Shown: positions 15,172 to 23,916 of the stretch, in pieces
How positions within the stretch are numbered: the first letter of the stretch is position 1
How the letters are laid out: each line of letters opens with the position of its first letter
From: Hebobacterum sp964559435
Lineage (GTDB): Bacteria; Armatimonadota; Hebobacteria; Hebobacterales; Hebobacteraceae
Direction: 5' to 3'
Assembly: GCA_964559435.1 (NCBI GenBank)
Contig: CAZLHI010000031.1
Coordinates: 1 to 36,863, forward strand
Length of the DNA stretch: 36,863 nucleotides
Position numbers and translations under genes: made by a program
Notes under the pieces: model-generated
Told to the model about the DNA's origin: nothing
Databases searched by the model: none
Seen by the model: the letters and a program-made list of their open reading frames with translations, nothing else

Positions 15172-15831
15172 ATGCCCATTCGCGCGGCCGTCCTTGATGT
15201 AGATGGAACGGTCGCTACGTGTCCCTATGATTTCGATGCTATGCGGGCGGCCGTCGCAGAAGTGGCGGCCCTCTGGAACGTCGATAGCCAGTCCCTGGGT
15301 GTCAGAGGCGTCATCGAGCAGATCGACCGAACGGCCAAGCTTCTCGGTGACAAGGGTCCTGCCTTCAGAGAGCCGGCCGAGAAAGCGGTGGCCCGGATCG
15401 AGGTGGCCTTCACTGAGAGGGCCTCCCTGGTTCCCGGCGCGGCAGAGGCGCTGGCCGATCTCAGGCGCAGCGGCGTGGCGGTAGGGCTTCTGACGCGCAA
15501 CTGTCGCGCCGCCTCCGCGATCGTCCTGCGCCGCCTTGAGGACTACGATGTCCTGCTCACGCGTGACGACGTGCCTCTCGCGAAGCCCGACCCCGACCAC
15601 GTCCTTCGAACGCTGGCCGCTCTCGACCGGAGCCCGAATGAAGCGGTCGTGGTAGGGGACCATGATTACGACATGCAAGCCGGGCGCGCCGCCGGCGTGC
15701 GCCTCTGCCTCGGCGTCCGCACAGGGAACCGATCGGACGCGGACCTGCGCTCCGCAGGCGCGGACGATGTGCTCGACAGCATCGCCGACCTGCCGAGCTG
15801 GCTTCGCACCAAGGGGGAGCTTCAGGGATGA
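15172..15831 (+). CDS. HAD-superfamily phosphatase (Gph/MupP-like)
   Basis: This 219-residue HAD hydrolase has motif I DVDGT (D9, D11), motif II LLTRN, the motif III lysine in AKPDP, and motif IV GDHDYD. An alpha-helical cap lies between motifs I and II, as in phosphoglycolate-phosphatase-like enzymes. AGGAG (15159-15163) precedes the ATG. Its stop overlaps the SpoIID start (ATGA), with anmK next. AnmK makes MurNAc-6-phosphate, and in some bacteria a HAD enzyme of this size and class (MupP) removes that phosphate. This context suggests a cell-wall-recycling phosphatase. The motifs alone say only HAD phosphatase, and 2-phosphoglycolate remains an alternative substrate. Confidence 0.8.
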   Translation: MPIRAAVLDVDGTVATCPYDFDAMRAAVAEVAALWNVDSQSLGVRGVIEQIDRTAKLLGDKGPAFREPAEKAVARIEVAFTERASLVPGAAEALADLRRSGVAVGLLTRNCRAASAIVLRRLEDYDVLLTRDDVPLAKPDPDHVLRTLAALDRSPNEAVVVGDHDYDMQAGRAAGVRLCLGVRTGNRSDADLRSAGADDVLDSIADLPSWLRTKGELQG

Positions 15832-17114
15832 CCGCCTCGTCCTGGGCCGCCGCAGGGCTGATCTGCCTGCACCTCAGCTCTGTCGGGGCACTGCCTCGGG
15901 AGACCCACGTCGAATCGGTTCAGCCCTACCTTACCGGCGAGCGGGATGTGCGGGTCGTGATCGCTGATCGCGCATCGAGAGTTCATCTGCGCCCCGAGGG
16001 CATCGCATATGTTGAGGACGCCAGCAGCGGCAAGCGTCTGGCCGTGGCTCAGGCAGGCGCGCTTCTCTCGGCCAGGCCGGCAGGCGGAGTCGTGCGACTC
16101 ACAGGGCCCGGCCTGCGCAAGTCGAACCGCTGCATCCGCATCTCGCCGGCGGGGCAAGATCCCCGGGTGGCCCTCTCGGTTTCCGACGGGTGGGGCCGGC
16201 GCGGGCACTACGCCGGTTCCATATACATTTACCCGACTTCACGAGGCCTGCGGCTAGTCGAGCACGTGAACCTTGAGACGTATGTCTCAGGGGTCGTTGC
16301 GGCAGAGATGCCCTCTCACTTCCCGCTGGAAGCGATGAAGGCCCAAACCGTGGCCGCCCGCACCTACGCACTCTACCATCTCGGCGGTCACCTCCGAGAG
16401 GAGGCGGACCTCTGCGGCCGGGTGCACTGCCAGGCCTACGGTGGGATGCCATCGTCGGATTCCCGGGCCGCTGTCGCCGCGCGAGAAAGCGCAGGACAGG
16501 TTCTCATCTGGAATGGCCTGGTCGTGGACGCGATGTATCATTCCGCGTGCGGCGGCAAGACCGCCACGGCTTGGCAGGTGAGACAGGGCAAGCTCCTGCC
16601 ATACCTCCGACAGTCCGCGGACTCAGCCTTCGGCAGTTTCCAGCGTGCGTACTGCGCGCAAGATCACGACATCACCTGGACGAGAAGCTACTCGCTCGTC
16701 GAGGCCGGGCGCCTGGTCTCCTCCAACTTGGGAATAGTGCTCGGCAAACCCGACCTCCGTCCCGGGCGCCTCCAGGCGCTGAGAGTGATTCCGGGCCCTG
16801 ACGACAACCGCGTCCAGTGGCTCAAGGTATACACCCACACAGGAACGTACCAAGTCCGAGGCGATGCGATTCGGTGGCTCTTCGGCGGCGGGCGCCCAGG
16901 GCGAGAGGGCCTCCGGAGCACATCGTTCGAGATGAAGGTCGAAGAAGGTGCGTCTGGCCGGCCGCGCAGATTCCTGTTCTCGGGAAAGGGACATGGACAC
17001 GGCATCGGCCTGTGTCAGTGGGGCGCACGCGGCAGGGCCCTGGCTGGGCAACAGGCCCCTGAGATCCTGGCGGCCTATTACCCGGGCGCCCGTTTAGTCG
17101 ATCTGGCCCGGTAG
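15828..17114 (+). CDS. spoIID: SpoIID/LytB-domain protein, probable lytic transglycosylase
   Basis: The 428-residue product has a weakly hydrophobic N-terminus (about 5-20), possibly a signal peptide or anchor. The SpoIID domain covers about 140-425. The catalytic glutamate is E160 in VVAAEMP, followed by MKAQTVAARTYAL, HSACGGKT, and GKGHGHGIGLCQWGARG near the end, all family hallmarks. SpoIID cleaves glycan strands with no stem peptides and leaves 1,6-anhydro-MurNAc ends. Members outside spore formers act in septal or general wall remodelling. The gene overlaps the HAD gene upstream by four bases and is five bases from anmK, whose substrate is the anhydro sugar such an enzyme would generate. 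Confidence 0.87.
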   Translation: MTASSWAAAGLICLHLSSVGALPRETHVESVQPYLTGERDVRVVIADRASRVHLRPEGIAYVEDASSGKRLAVAQAGALLSARPAGGVVRLTGPGLRKSNRCIRISPAGQDPRVALSVSDGWGRRGHYAGSIYIYPTSRGLRLVEHVNLETYVSGVVAAEMPSHFPLEAMKAQTVAARTYALYHLGGHLREEADLCGRVHCQAYGGMPSSDSRAAVAARESAGQVLIWNGLVVDAMYHSACGGKTATAWQVRQGKLLPYLRQSADSAFGSFQRAYCAQDHDITWTRSYSLVEAGRLVSSNLGIVLGKPDLRPGRLQALRVIPGPDDNRVQWLKVYTHTGTYQVRGDAIRWLFGGGRPGREGLRSTSFEMKVEEGASGRPRRFLFSGKGHGHGIGLCQWGARGRALAGQQAPEILAAYYPGARLVDLAR

Positions 17115-17119
17115 GGAGC

Positions 17120-18325
17120 ATGGACCTCCTCAAGCGCTATGCGAGCAAGGAGACGCGCACGGTGATAGGCCTGATGTCTGGCACATCAGCCGACGGCGTC
17201 GATGCTGCGCTCGCTCGGATTTCCGGCTGCGGACACGAGATCGAGGTGAACCTGGTCGGGTTCAAGAAGACGCGGTACGAACCGAGGGTTCGTCAGGGCA
17301 TCCTCGCTCTCATGTCCCCCCAGGCGCGTGTTGCGGACGTCTGCCGCATGAACTTTGCCATCGGACGCTTGTTTGCAGAAGCAGCGCTCGATTTGATGCA
17401 TCGCTGCAGCCTTCAGCCTGGAGACGTGGACTTGATCGCCTCCCACGGCCAGACGATCTGCCATCTGCCGTCGGGCGGTCCCCTCGACGACCTCTCGGGG
17501 GGGTCCACGCTGCAGATCGGCGAGCCGGCCGTGATAGCGGACATGACCGGCGTGACGGTGGTCGCCGACTTCCGTCCGCAGGATATGGCGGCCGGCGGCC
17601 AGGGCGCCCCCCTCGTTCCCTATGCCGACTACGCGCTATTTCGCAGCCCGGAAAAGACTCGTGCAATCCAGAACATCGGGGGCATCGCGAACGTGACGCT
17701 GATCCCGGCCGGCAGCAGCATCGAGGAGGTCATCGCGTTCGACACCGGGCCGGGGAACATGATCATCGACGCTCTGGTGACAGCGCTGACGCGCGGAGAG
17801 AAGACGTTCGACGAAGACGGGGCGCTGAGCGCCCTGGGCCGCGTGGAGGAGAAGCTGCTTTCCTGGCTCATGGGGCACGAGTACCTATCGCGGCGACCAC
17901 CCAAGTCCACGGGCCGCGAGGAGTTCGGCGCAGAGTTTGTGAGCGAGCTGCTGGAAAGGGCACAAGCGGCCGATGTATCCGCCGAGGACCTGCTTGCCAC
18001 CACCGTCGCGTTTACGGCCGCCTCCATCGCGTCCAACTACAGGGACTTCCTTCTTATCGAACACAAGATCGACGAGGTGATCCTGGGCGGAGGCGGGAGC
18101 TACAACGCGACCCTCCGCAGAATGCTGCAGGAGCGCTTGCCCGATATCCCGATCTTCCTCCACGAGGACTTGGGCATCCCCGGCGAGGCAAAGGAAGCGC
18201 TCGCGTTTGCCATTCTCGGCAACCAGACTATGCTGGGCCAACCGGCCAATATGCCGAGCGCAACGGGGGCACGGCGGCCGGTCATACTGGGCAAGATTGT
18301 CCCTCCCACGCCCGGAGCAGAGTGA
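17120..18325 (+). CDS. anmK: Anhydro-N-acetylmuramic acid kinase
   Basis: AnmK opens the 1,6-anhydro ring of anhydro-MurNAc and phosphorylates it to MurNAc-6-phosphate, a peptidoglycan-recycling step in the cytosol. The 401-residue product shows GLMSGTSADGVDAAL at the N-terminus, SHGQTICH, QIGEPAVIA, VADFRPQDMAAGGQGAPLVP and FDTGPGNMIID, all characteristic. GGGAG lies just before the ATG. It follows the SpoIID gene by five bases. An etherase (MurQ) or an AmgK/MurU route for the product is not in this window. Confidence 0.94.
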   Translation: MDLLKRYASKETRTVIGLMSGTSADGVDAALARISGCGHEIEVNLVGFKKTRYEPRVRQGILALMSPQARVADVCRMNFAIGRLFAEAALDLMHRCSLQPGDVDLIASHGQTICHLPSGGPLDDLSGGSTLQIGEPAVIADMTGVTVVADFRPQDMAAGGQGAPLVPYADYALFRSPEKTRAIQNIGGIANVTLIPAGSSIEEVIAFDTGPGNMIIDALVTALTRGEKTFDEDGALSALGRVEEKLLSWLMGHEYLSRRPPKSTGREEFGAEFVSELLERAQAADVSAEDLLATTVAFTAASIASNYRDFLLIEHKIDEVILGGGGSYNATLRRMLQERLPDIPIFLHEDLGIPGEAKEALAFAILGNQTMLGQPANMPSATGARRPVILGKIVPPTPGAE

Positions 18326-18339
18326 GTGAGGTCTGACCT

Positions 18340-19602
18340 ATGAAACGCACGAAGGCGGTGATCATCATCGGGGACGGCCTGGCGGACCGGCCGGTGCCAG
18401 AGCTGGGCGGGCGCACACCACTTGAGGCCGCGGACACGCCGAACTTGGACAGTGTCGCGGCCGACGGGGAATGCGGGCAGATCGATCCGATCGGCCCGGG
18501 CGTCCGCGCGGGCAGCGACACCTCTCACCTGGCCATCCTGGGCTATGATCCCTCTGAGGTCTACACCGGCCGCGGCCCTTTCGAGGCCCTCGGAATCGGC
18601 ATGCAAGTCGAACGCGGCGACATCTGCTTCCGCTGCAACTTTGCATCCCTTGAGGGCGATCTCAAGCTGGCCGATGAGGCAGGATTCTCAGGCGCCACGG
18701 TCGTGGACCGCCGCGCCCAGCGAATCTCGGAGGGCACGCGGGAGCTAGCCGACGCCCTCAACGAGATGACCATCGAAGATGTGACGTGCTACATCAAGGA
18801 GTCGGTGGAACATCGCGCCGCATTAGTCCTGCGCGGCCCGGGCCTGGGCCCCCACGCGAGCGACGTTGACCCCCATGAGGAAAATCAGCCGCCGCATGCC
18901 TCAGTTGGCGACGACGCTGAATCACAGAAAACGGCCCGCGTGCTCAATCACTTCACGCTTCGGTCGTGGGAAGCGCTCAGGCACCACGCGGTCAATAAGC
19001 GGCGCATGGAAGAGGGCAAGCTTCCGGCCAACATCGTGCTGCCCCGCGGCGGCGGAATCGCCCCCAACTTGGAGCCCTTCGCCGAGCGCTACGGTGTGAA
19101 AGGGGCGGCCGTGGTTGAGACCGGCCTCATCGCCGGGATAGCTCGCTATCTGGAGATGACGGTCCCGGAAGTTCCGGGGGCGACCGGCGGCGCGGACACG
19201 GACGAACTTGCGCTGGCCCGCGCGGTCATCACAATGCTCAGAGAGCACGACCTCGTCCTCTGCAATATCAAGGCGCCGGATCTTGGCGGCCACGACAGCA
19301 AGCCCGAGGCCAAGATGAAGGCCGCTCAGAAGGTGGACAAGTTGGTCGGGTATGTGCGCGAGAACTGTGGGTCCGATGTGCATCTCGCAATCACCGCCGA
19401 TCACTGCACGCCCATCAACTTCGGCGACCACACTGGAGACACTGTTCCGGTGGCGATCTGCGGCGCCAACGTGCGGCCCGATGCCGTCCAGAGTTTTGGC
19501 GAGCGCGCGGTGGTATCGGGCGGGATCTCCCGCATCCGCGGCTCGGACATGATGTCCATACTGACCAACCTGATGGGCGTTCAGGAGAAGTTCGGGGCCT
19601 GA
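18340..19602 (+). CDS. apgM: 2,3-bisphosphoglycerate-independent phosphoglycerate mutase, archaeal type
   Basis: This 420-residue alkaline-phosphatase-superfamily enzyme interconverts 3- and 2-phosphoglycerate. Metal-site elements are seen in IIIGDGLADRP at the N-terminus, the GSDTSHLAILGYDP motif, KAPDLGGHD and ITADHCTP. The ApgM family (archaea and scattered bacteria) is shorter than the roughly 510-residue bacterial GpmI, and this length fits it. It follows anmK by 14 bases. Its ribosome site is weak. It belongs to glycolysis rather than wall turnover, so its place here may be simply operon drift. Confidence 0.9.
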   Translation: MKRTKAVIIIGDGLADRPVPELGGRTPLEAADTPNLDSVAADGECGQIDPIGPGVRAGSDTSHLAILGYDPSEVYTGRGPFEALGIGMQVERGDICFRCNFASLEGDLKLADEAGFSGATVVDRRAQRISEGTRELADALNEMTIEDVTCYIKESVEHRAALVLRGPGLGPHASDVDPHEENQPPHASVGDDAESQKTARVLNHFTLRSWEALRHHAVNKRRMEEGKLPANIVLPRGGGIAPNLEPFAERYGVKGAAVVETGLIAGIARYLEMTVPEVPGATGGADTDELALARAVITMLREHDLVLCNIKAPDLGGHDSKPEAKMKAAQKVDKLVGYVRENCGSDVHLAITADHCTPINFGDHTGDTVPVAICGANVRPDAVQSFGERAVVSGGISRIRGSDMMSILTNLMGVQEKFGA

Positions 19603-19649
19603 GAACATCACGCCGCCACGAGGCATAGAGTAGGGGAGGGCTCAGCCTC

Positions 19650-21017
19650 TTGGGTCTCGCTCTGACGCTCCTCGCCATCTTCGCGGTCATGGCGGTGCTG
19701 ATGTATCTGAACCGCCTGCCCGCCATAGTGGCCAGTCCCATCATGGCCATTGCGATCGCGCTGGCCGCCCGTGTCCCTTGGAGAGATCTGGCCGCGATCA
19801 TCAGCGACGGCGCGTTCCTGCTGCATAAGGCCTATGCCACCGCGATACTCGGGGCCGTGCTGGCGGAGATCGTGGGCAAGACCGGGGTCGCGGAGACGAT
19901 GGTCAAGAAGACGGCGGAGCTGGGCGGCGACCGGCCCCTTGTTTTGGCCCTGCTCATGACAGCCGTCGTAGCCACGCTGTTCACCACTCTCGGCGGGCTC
20001 GGCGCTGTCATCATGGTCGCCACGATCGTCTTCCCGGTGCTGTTGGCGCTCGGCATTCCTCGGCTCGCAGTCGGCTGCCTCTTCCTGCTCGGCATGAGCC
20101 TGGGCGGAATCTTCAACTTGACCAACTGGCAGCTCTACAAGGATGTGCTCCTCCTGTCCGATAGCACCATTCTGAGCTTCGCCGCGCCACTTGCGGCACT
20201 GATGGCCTTAGCGACCGCTGCCTTTGCCTTCCTTCAGCTTCGCCCGTCCCGCCTTCGCCGGTATTGGTCGGCGCCGGAGCCGGAGAGGGCTGTGAGCTTC
20301 GCCCCGTGGTACTCGCTCCTCACCCCTATCATCCCACTCCTGCCCGTGCTGGGCTGCGCCATCTATAGTCTCATCGGTCGCCCCGATGCGCCCTTCAGGG
20401 TCCCGGTAGTGAGCGACCTGATTATCAGCGTCGCCTACGCCCTCTTCGGCCGGCTGCCGGCCCCCTTCGACTTCCCCATCGTCACTGCTATGGTGATTGG
20501 CATCGCCTACGGCCTTGTCGCCTGCCCGCGGCCTCCCCAAGGCCGCATCCAGCTCCTCACCCGCAGCGCCATCGATGGAATTGGCGCGGTGGCGCCCGCG
20601 GTGGCGCTCATGCTCGGCATTGGCATGCTGATAGAAGCTGTCACGCATCAACGCGTGCTGGAGCAAGTGCGGCCGCTCCTCACAGCAATCCTTCCGAGCA
20701 GTCGCCTCGGGTACGTGTTGGTCTTCACTGTCCTGGCACCACTGGCGTTGTACCGCGGTCCACTCAATGTGTGGGGCATGGGCTTCGGGCTGGCCAGGAT
20801 GATGGCCGCCGCTCCCGGGCTCGGGCCGGCCGCGATAATGGCCGCCCTCCTGTCCGTCGGACAGCTTCAAGGTGTGTCCGACCCCACCAACACGCACAAC
20901 GTTTGGATAGCCAACTACGTCAGCGAAGATGTCCAGAGAATCCTTCGGGCCACGCTCCCATACGTTTGGAGCGCGGCCGCCGTGGGTTTGGTCATCGGCG
21001 CAATCCTGTTCATGTAG
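19650..21017 (+). CDS. Polytopic membrane permease, ion-transporter-superfamily-like
   Basis: The 455-residue protein is almost wholly hydrophobic, with roughly 11-12 membrane segments. A TTG start follows GGGGAGGG (19633-19640) by nine bases. Two Gly-rich re-entrant-like stretches are visible: TLGGLGAVIMVATIVFP with LLGMSLGGIFNLTNW in the first half, and LYRGPLNVWGMG with GQLQGVSDPTNTHN in the second. This two-repeat layout resembles ion-transporter-superfamily carriers (GntP, CitMHS, DctM types), but I cannot assign a subfamily or substrate. It is the last gene of the long run. Linkage to anmK hints at an amino-sugar or organic-acid substrate, which is speculation. Confidence 0.7.
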   Translation: MGLALTLLAIFAVMAVLMYLNRLPAIVASPIMAIAIALAARVPWRDLAAIISDGAFLLHKAYATAILGAVLAEIVGKTGVAETMVKKTAELGGDRPLVLALLMTAVVATLFTTLGGLGAVIMVATIVFPVLLALGIPRLAVGCLFLLGMSLGGIFNLTNWQLYKDVLLLSDSTILSFAAPLAALMALATAAFAFLQLRPSRLRRYWSAPEPERAVSFAPWYSLLTPIIPLLPVLGCAIYSLIGRPDAPFRVPVVSDLIISVAYALFGRLPAPFDFPIVTAMVIGIAYGLVACPRPPQGRIQLLTRSAIDGIGAVAPAVALMLGIGMLIEAVTHQRVLEQVRPLLTAILPSSRLGYVLVFTVLAPLALYRGPLNVWGMGFGLARMMAAAPGLGPAAIMAALLSVGQLQGVSDPTNTHNVWIANYVSEDVQRILRATLPYVWSAAAVGLVIGAILFM

Positions 21018-21149
21018 CTGGACGCCGCCCCCGCGCGGTGGGCTCAGGCACTTGCCGGGGAAGGTGTTCCGTATCTCCCAGATGCATTCTCTGCATCTAC
21101 TTCTCGGCTCCCCTGCTGCCGCTGCAGCTCGGCCTCCTCTGATGATTGC

Positions 21150-21179
21150 TTGCCCCGCTCAATGCCGCTGTGCTATAAT
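21150..21179 (+). promoter_or_regulatory. sigma-70 promoter with extended -10
   Basis: TTGCCC (21150-21155) and TATAAT (21174-21179) are separated by 18 bases, with TGC directly before the -10 (extended -10). Transcription should begin near 21186, giving a leader of about 60 bases before the beta-propeller lipoprotein gene. Confidence 0.75.
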
Positions 21180-21208
21180 CCGCAGCGTGCCATGATCGCT
21201 GAGGTACG

Positions 21209-21229
21209 GGCGGGAGCTTGTCTCCCGCC
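21209..21229 (+). other. 5'-leader hairpin before the beta-propeller gene
   Basis: GGCGGGAG (21209-21216) pairs exactly with CTCCCGCC (21222-21229) around CTTGT. It lies between the promoter and the AGGAGG site (21237-21242), so it would form in the leader eight bases before the ribosome site. The role is unknown; mRNA stabilisation or translation control is possible. Confidence 0.5.
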
Positions 21230-21247
21230 TCTTCGCAGGAGGCCCTA

Positions 21248-22720
21248 ATGCGAGGGAAAATGTCTCTGATCCTCGCCGCGTCAGCCCTTCTGTGTGTTCT
21301 GGTCGGCGCGGCGTGCGATATCGGCTTTTCCGACGACATCTCGCCCCCGTTGTCCGTGCAGTGGGCTTTCTCTCTGGGCGAGGACGCCTGGAACGTGAAT
21401 TGTCCCGTTGTTCTGAACGACCGCGTTTACGTGACCCACAGAGGTGTGGCGCGGTGCCTCGACAACGTCACGGGGGCCGAGCAGTGGAACTTCTCGCCGG
21501 AGAACGCCGCGGTCACGACCGCCCCTCTCGTGTGGGAGGACATAATCGTGGTGGGGGCGACGAACGCAACAGTATACGCGCTCGACGCGAAGACCGGCGA
21601 TCCTGTCTGGGAGCGCATCTGCGCCGCCGGCATCTCTCCCGACCCTCTGCTCCTGAACGACGTGCTTCTCGTCGGGGCCGGGCACATGGTCTACGCGCTG
21701 ACACCCGCCTCGGGTGAGGCCTCGTGGATATGCTCTCTCACTTCTGCGGCGAGGGTCGGGCCGGTCTCAGACGGAAGCATGGCCTACTTCCTCTGTCAGG
21801 ATGGCAGCATCCAGTGCGTGGACGCCACGCAGGGCCGCTATCGCTGGACCTCGAGCATCCTGACGGGCCCTCGGACCTTCCGCCCGATAATCGCCGGCGA
21901 GCGGGTGGTCGTGGCCAGCGGCAACAGAATCCACGGCGTCGCACGCAGCGGGATCGTGGCCTGGACGGCGGACATGCCGGCGGGCATCGGCGCAACCCCC
22001 GTCCTGGTGGACGATATGCTGTATGTCCCATGTGTGGACGGGCGGCTCTACACGCTCTATGCGGGGTCCGGGGCCCCGCGGCACCATGTGGTCTACCAAG
22101 TCGATCACTCGCTGACCTCCTGCCCCGTTATCACCGACACGGTGGTGGCCATCGGCTCTGCCGACGGGCTGGTCATCGTTTGGAACGCTGACTCCGGCCA
22201 GGTGAGATGGGTCTACCGTTGCCGCAACCCTGATCAGCTTCCCAACGAGGGCACCCAACACGGCATCTACGCACCGCTCGTTATCGCCGATGGATCCCTC
22301 TACTGTCTGACAGGCGGGGGCAATCTCTACCGCTTCTCCGCCTCCGCTATCGACCGAGGCGGCCCGGTCTTCGGGGACTTCGAACCGGAGCCGGGATCGC
22401 CCAACCCTGGAGGACAGTACCTCGTGCCCGCGTGCTCAATCGTGGACGACGGCAGCGGTGTGGATCCCACCTCGATAGCGGCCTTGGTGGACGGCAGCCC
22501 CGTTCCGGTCTCATTTGACATTACTACCGGTGTTGCGATCCTGCGCGGATCTGGCTTTCCGGATGGCTCCCACATAGTCAAGGTCTCGGCGACGGACTAC
22601 CGAGGAAACGAGGCCTCGGCCCAGTGGAGCTTCCTCACTGACGCAAGCATCCTGCCCAGTCCAGAGCAACGGGTGCCCGGGCAGCCGGGAGCGCAGCAGT
22701 TTCGGCAAATGGGATTCTAG
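21248..22720 (+). CDS. PQQ-like beta-propeller lipoprotein with C-terminal Ig-like domain
   Basis: The ATG at 21248 follows AGGAGG by five bases; an earlier in-frame start at 21218 lacks a site. The 490-residue product opens with a signal sequence ending near LVGAAC, so lipid anchoring at the cysteine is likely although the lipobox is not classic. Residues about 45-370 contain repeated PQQ-type blades of the form 'VY(A/T)LDA.TGD..W' (for example VYALDAKTGDPVWE). The last 110 residues look like a bacterial Ig-like domain (GVDPTSIAALVDG, DGSHIVKVSATDYRGNEAS). Similar proteins act as extracytoplasmic scaffolds or binding propellers (BamB-like). No catalytic function can be assigned. Confidence 0.78.
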   Translation: MRGKMSLILAASALLCVLVGAACDIGFSDDISPPLSVQWAFSLGEDAWNVNCPVVLNDRVYVTHRGVARCLDNVTGAEQWNFSPENAAVTTAPLVWEDIIVVGATNATVYALDAKTGDPVWERICAAGISPDPLLLNDVLLVGAGHMVYALTPASGEASWICSLTSAARVGPVSDGSMAYFLCQDGSIQCVDATQGRYRWTSSILTGPRTFRPIIAGERVVVASGNRIHGVARSGIVAWTADMPAGIGATPVLVDDMLYVPCVDGRLYTLYAGSGAPRHHVVYQVDHSLTSCPVITDTVVAIGSADGLVIVWNADSGQVRWVYRCRNPDQLPNEGTQHGIYAPLVIADGSLYCLTGGGNLYRFSASAIDRGGPVFGDFEPEPGSPNPGGQYLVPACSIVDDGSGVDPTSIAALVDGSPVPVSFDITTGVAILRGSGFPDGSHIVKVSATDYRGNEASAQWSFLTDASILPSPEQRVPGQPGAQQFRQMGF

Positions 22721-22771
22721 CCGCGCGTCCGATCCCGGTGAGCCGCTTCCCAACGCGTGCGGGAGCCCAGC

Positions 22772-23872
22772 ATGACTGACCGCAAGGCGTGGCTGGCGTT
22801 GAACGCGGCCGAGTTGCCGCCGCGCAAGGCAGCCGAGCTCATTGATCGGTACGGCTCGCCCGAGGCTGCCATCTCCGCCGGCCCCAGGGATCTGCTCTCT
22901 GCGGGCCTGCTTTCGTCGGCCGAGGTCTCGCGCCTCACCGCGGCCGCCGGCCGAGATCACACAACCGAGATACACAAGCTCGGTGAGCTCGGAGTGCGCA
23001 TCGTCACAATCCGCGACTCTGAGTACCCAGCGAATCTCCGGCAAATCCATGACCCCCCACAGGTGCTGTTCGCACGGGGGTCGCTCCTGGCCGGCGACGA
23101 GCGCTGCGTGGCAATAGTCGGGACGAGGCGGGTCACCCCGTACGGTCGCCTTGTCTCGGAGACGCTTGCTCGGGACCTGGCCGCTCGGGGCGTCACCGTA
23201 GTAAGTGGACTTGCCGTGGGGGCCGATGCCGCGGCTCATCGTGGCGCGCTCTCCGCCGGCGGCCGCACGATCGGAGTGCTCGCCTGCGGCATCGATGTGC
23301 CCTACCCGCGGGATACGATGGAGCTGCGCGAGCAGGCGGTGCAGCATGGCGCCGTACTCTCGGAGGTCCCGCTTGGCACCCCCGCGCGACGACACCGTTT
23401 CCACAGCCGGAATCGCCTCATCAGTGGTCTGGCTCTCGGCGTCGTGATTACAGAGGCCCCGGAGCGCAGCGGCGCCCTCATTACGGCCAACATGGCGGCA
23501 GATCAAGGTCGCGAAGTCTTCGCCGTTCCCGGAAGCATCAACAGCCAGTTCAGCCGGGGAACTCACGCCCTTCTCCGCGACGGTGCGCATATCGCCACAT
23601 CCGTGGAAGATATACTAGAGGTCCTGAACCTCGCCGAGGCAGTGCCGACGGAAGGCGCTGCGCCGGAGGAGGGAGAGCCAGAGTCGCCACAGGCGCTCAC
23701 GTCGGACGAGGACGTTATCTTGCACGCCCTGTCACTTCAGCAAAGACACGTCGACGAGCTAATCAACGAGTCTCGTCTGCCTGCATCCCGCGCAAACGCG
23801 GGGCTTCTTATGTTGGAGTTGAAGGGATTGGTCCGGCGGCTGCCTGGGAACATGTTCATGCGGGTTCGCTGA
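22772..23872 (+). CDS. dprA: DNA-processing protein DprA
   Basis: DprA binds incoming single-stranded DNA during natural transformation and loads RecA. The ATG at 22772 has GGGAG (22761-22765) in front; an in-frame GTG at 22757 overlaps that site. The 366-residue protein has an N-terminal helix-hairpin-type region, then a Rossmann-like core with VAIVGTRRVTPYG, SGLAVGADAAAH, GVLACGIDVPYP, RNRLISGLA, GALITANMAADQGREVFAVPG and GTHALLRDGA. A C-terminal winged-helix-like domain lies around residues 310-366. No other competence gene is in the window. It is followed by topA, a pairing common in bacteria. Confidence 0.93.
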   Translation: MTDRKAWLALNAAELPPRKAAELIDRYGSPEAAISAGPRDLLSAGLLSSAEVSRLTAAAGRDHTTEIHKLGELGVRIVTIRDSEYPANLRQIHDPPQVLFARGSLLAGDERCVAIVGTRRVTPYGRLVSETLARDLAARGVTVVSGLAVGADAAAHRGALSAGGRTIGVLACGIDVPYPRDTMELREQAVQHGAVLSEVPLGTPARRHRFHSRNRLISGLALGVVITEAPERSGALITANMAADQGREVFAVPGSINSQFSRGTHALLRDGAHIATSVEDILEVLNLAEAVPTEGAAPEEGEPESPQALTSDEDVILHALSLQQRHVDELINESRLPASRANAGLLMLELKGLVRRLPGNMFMRVR

Positions 23873-23916
23873 AGGCTCGCAGAGCCCATGGCCGAGCAGG
23901 ATCTCACACAGAGACA

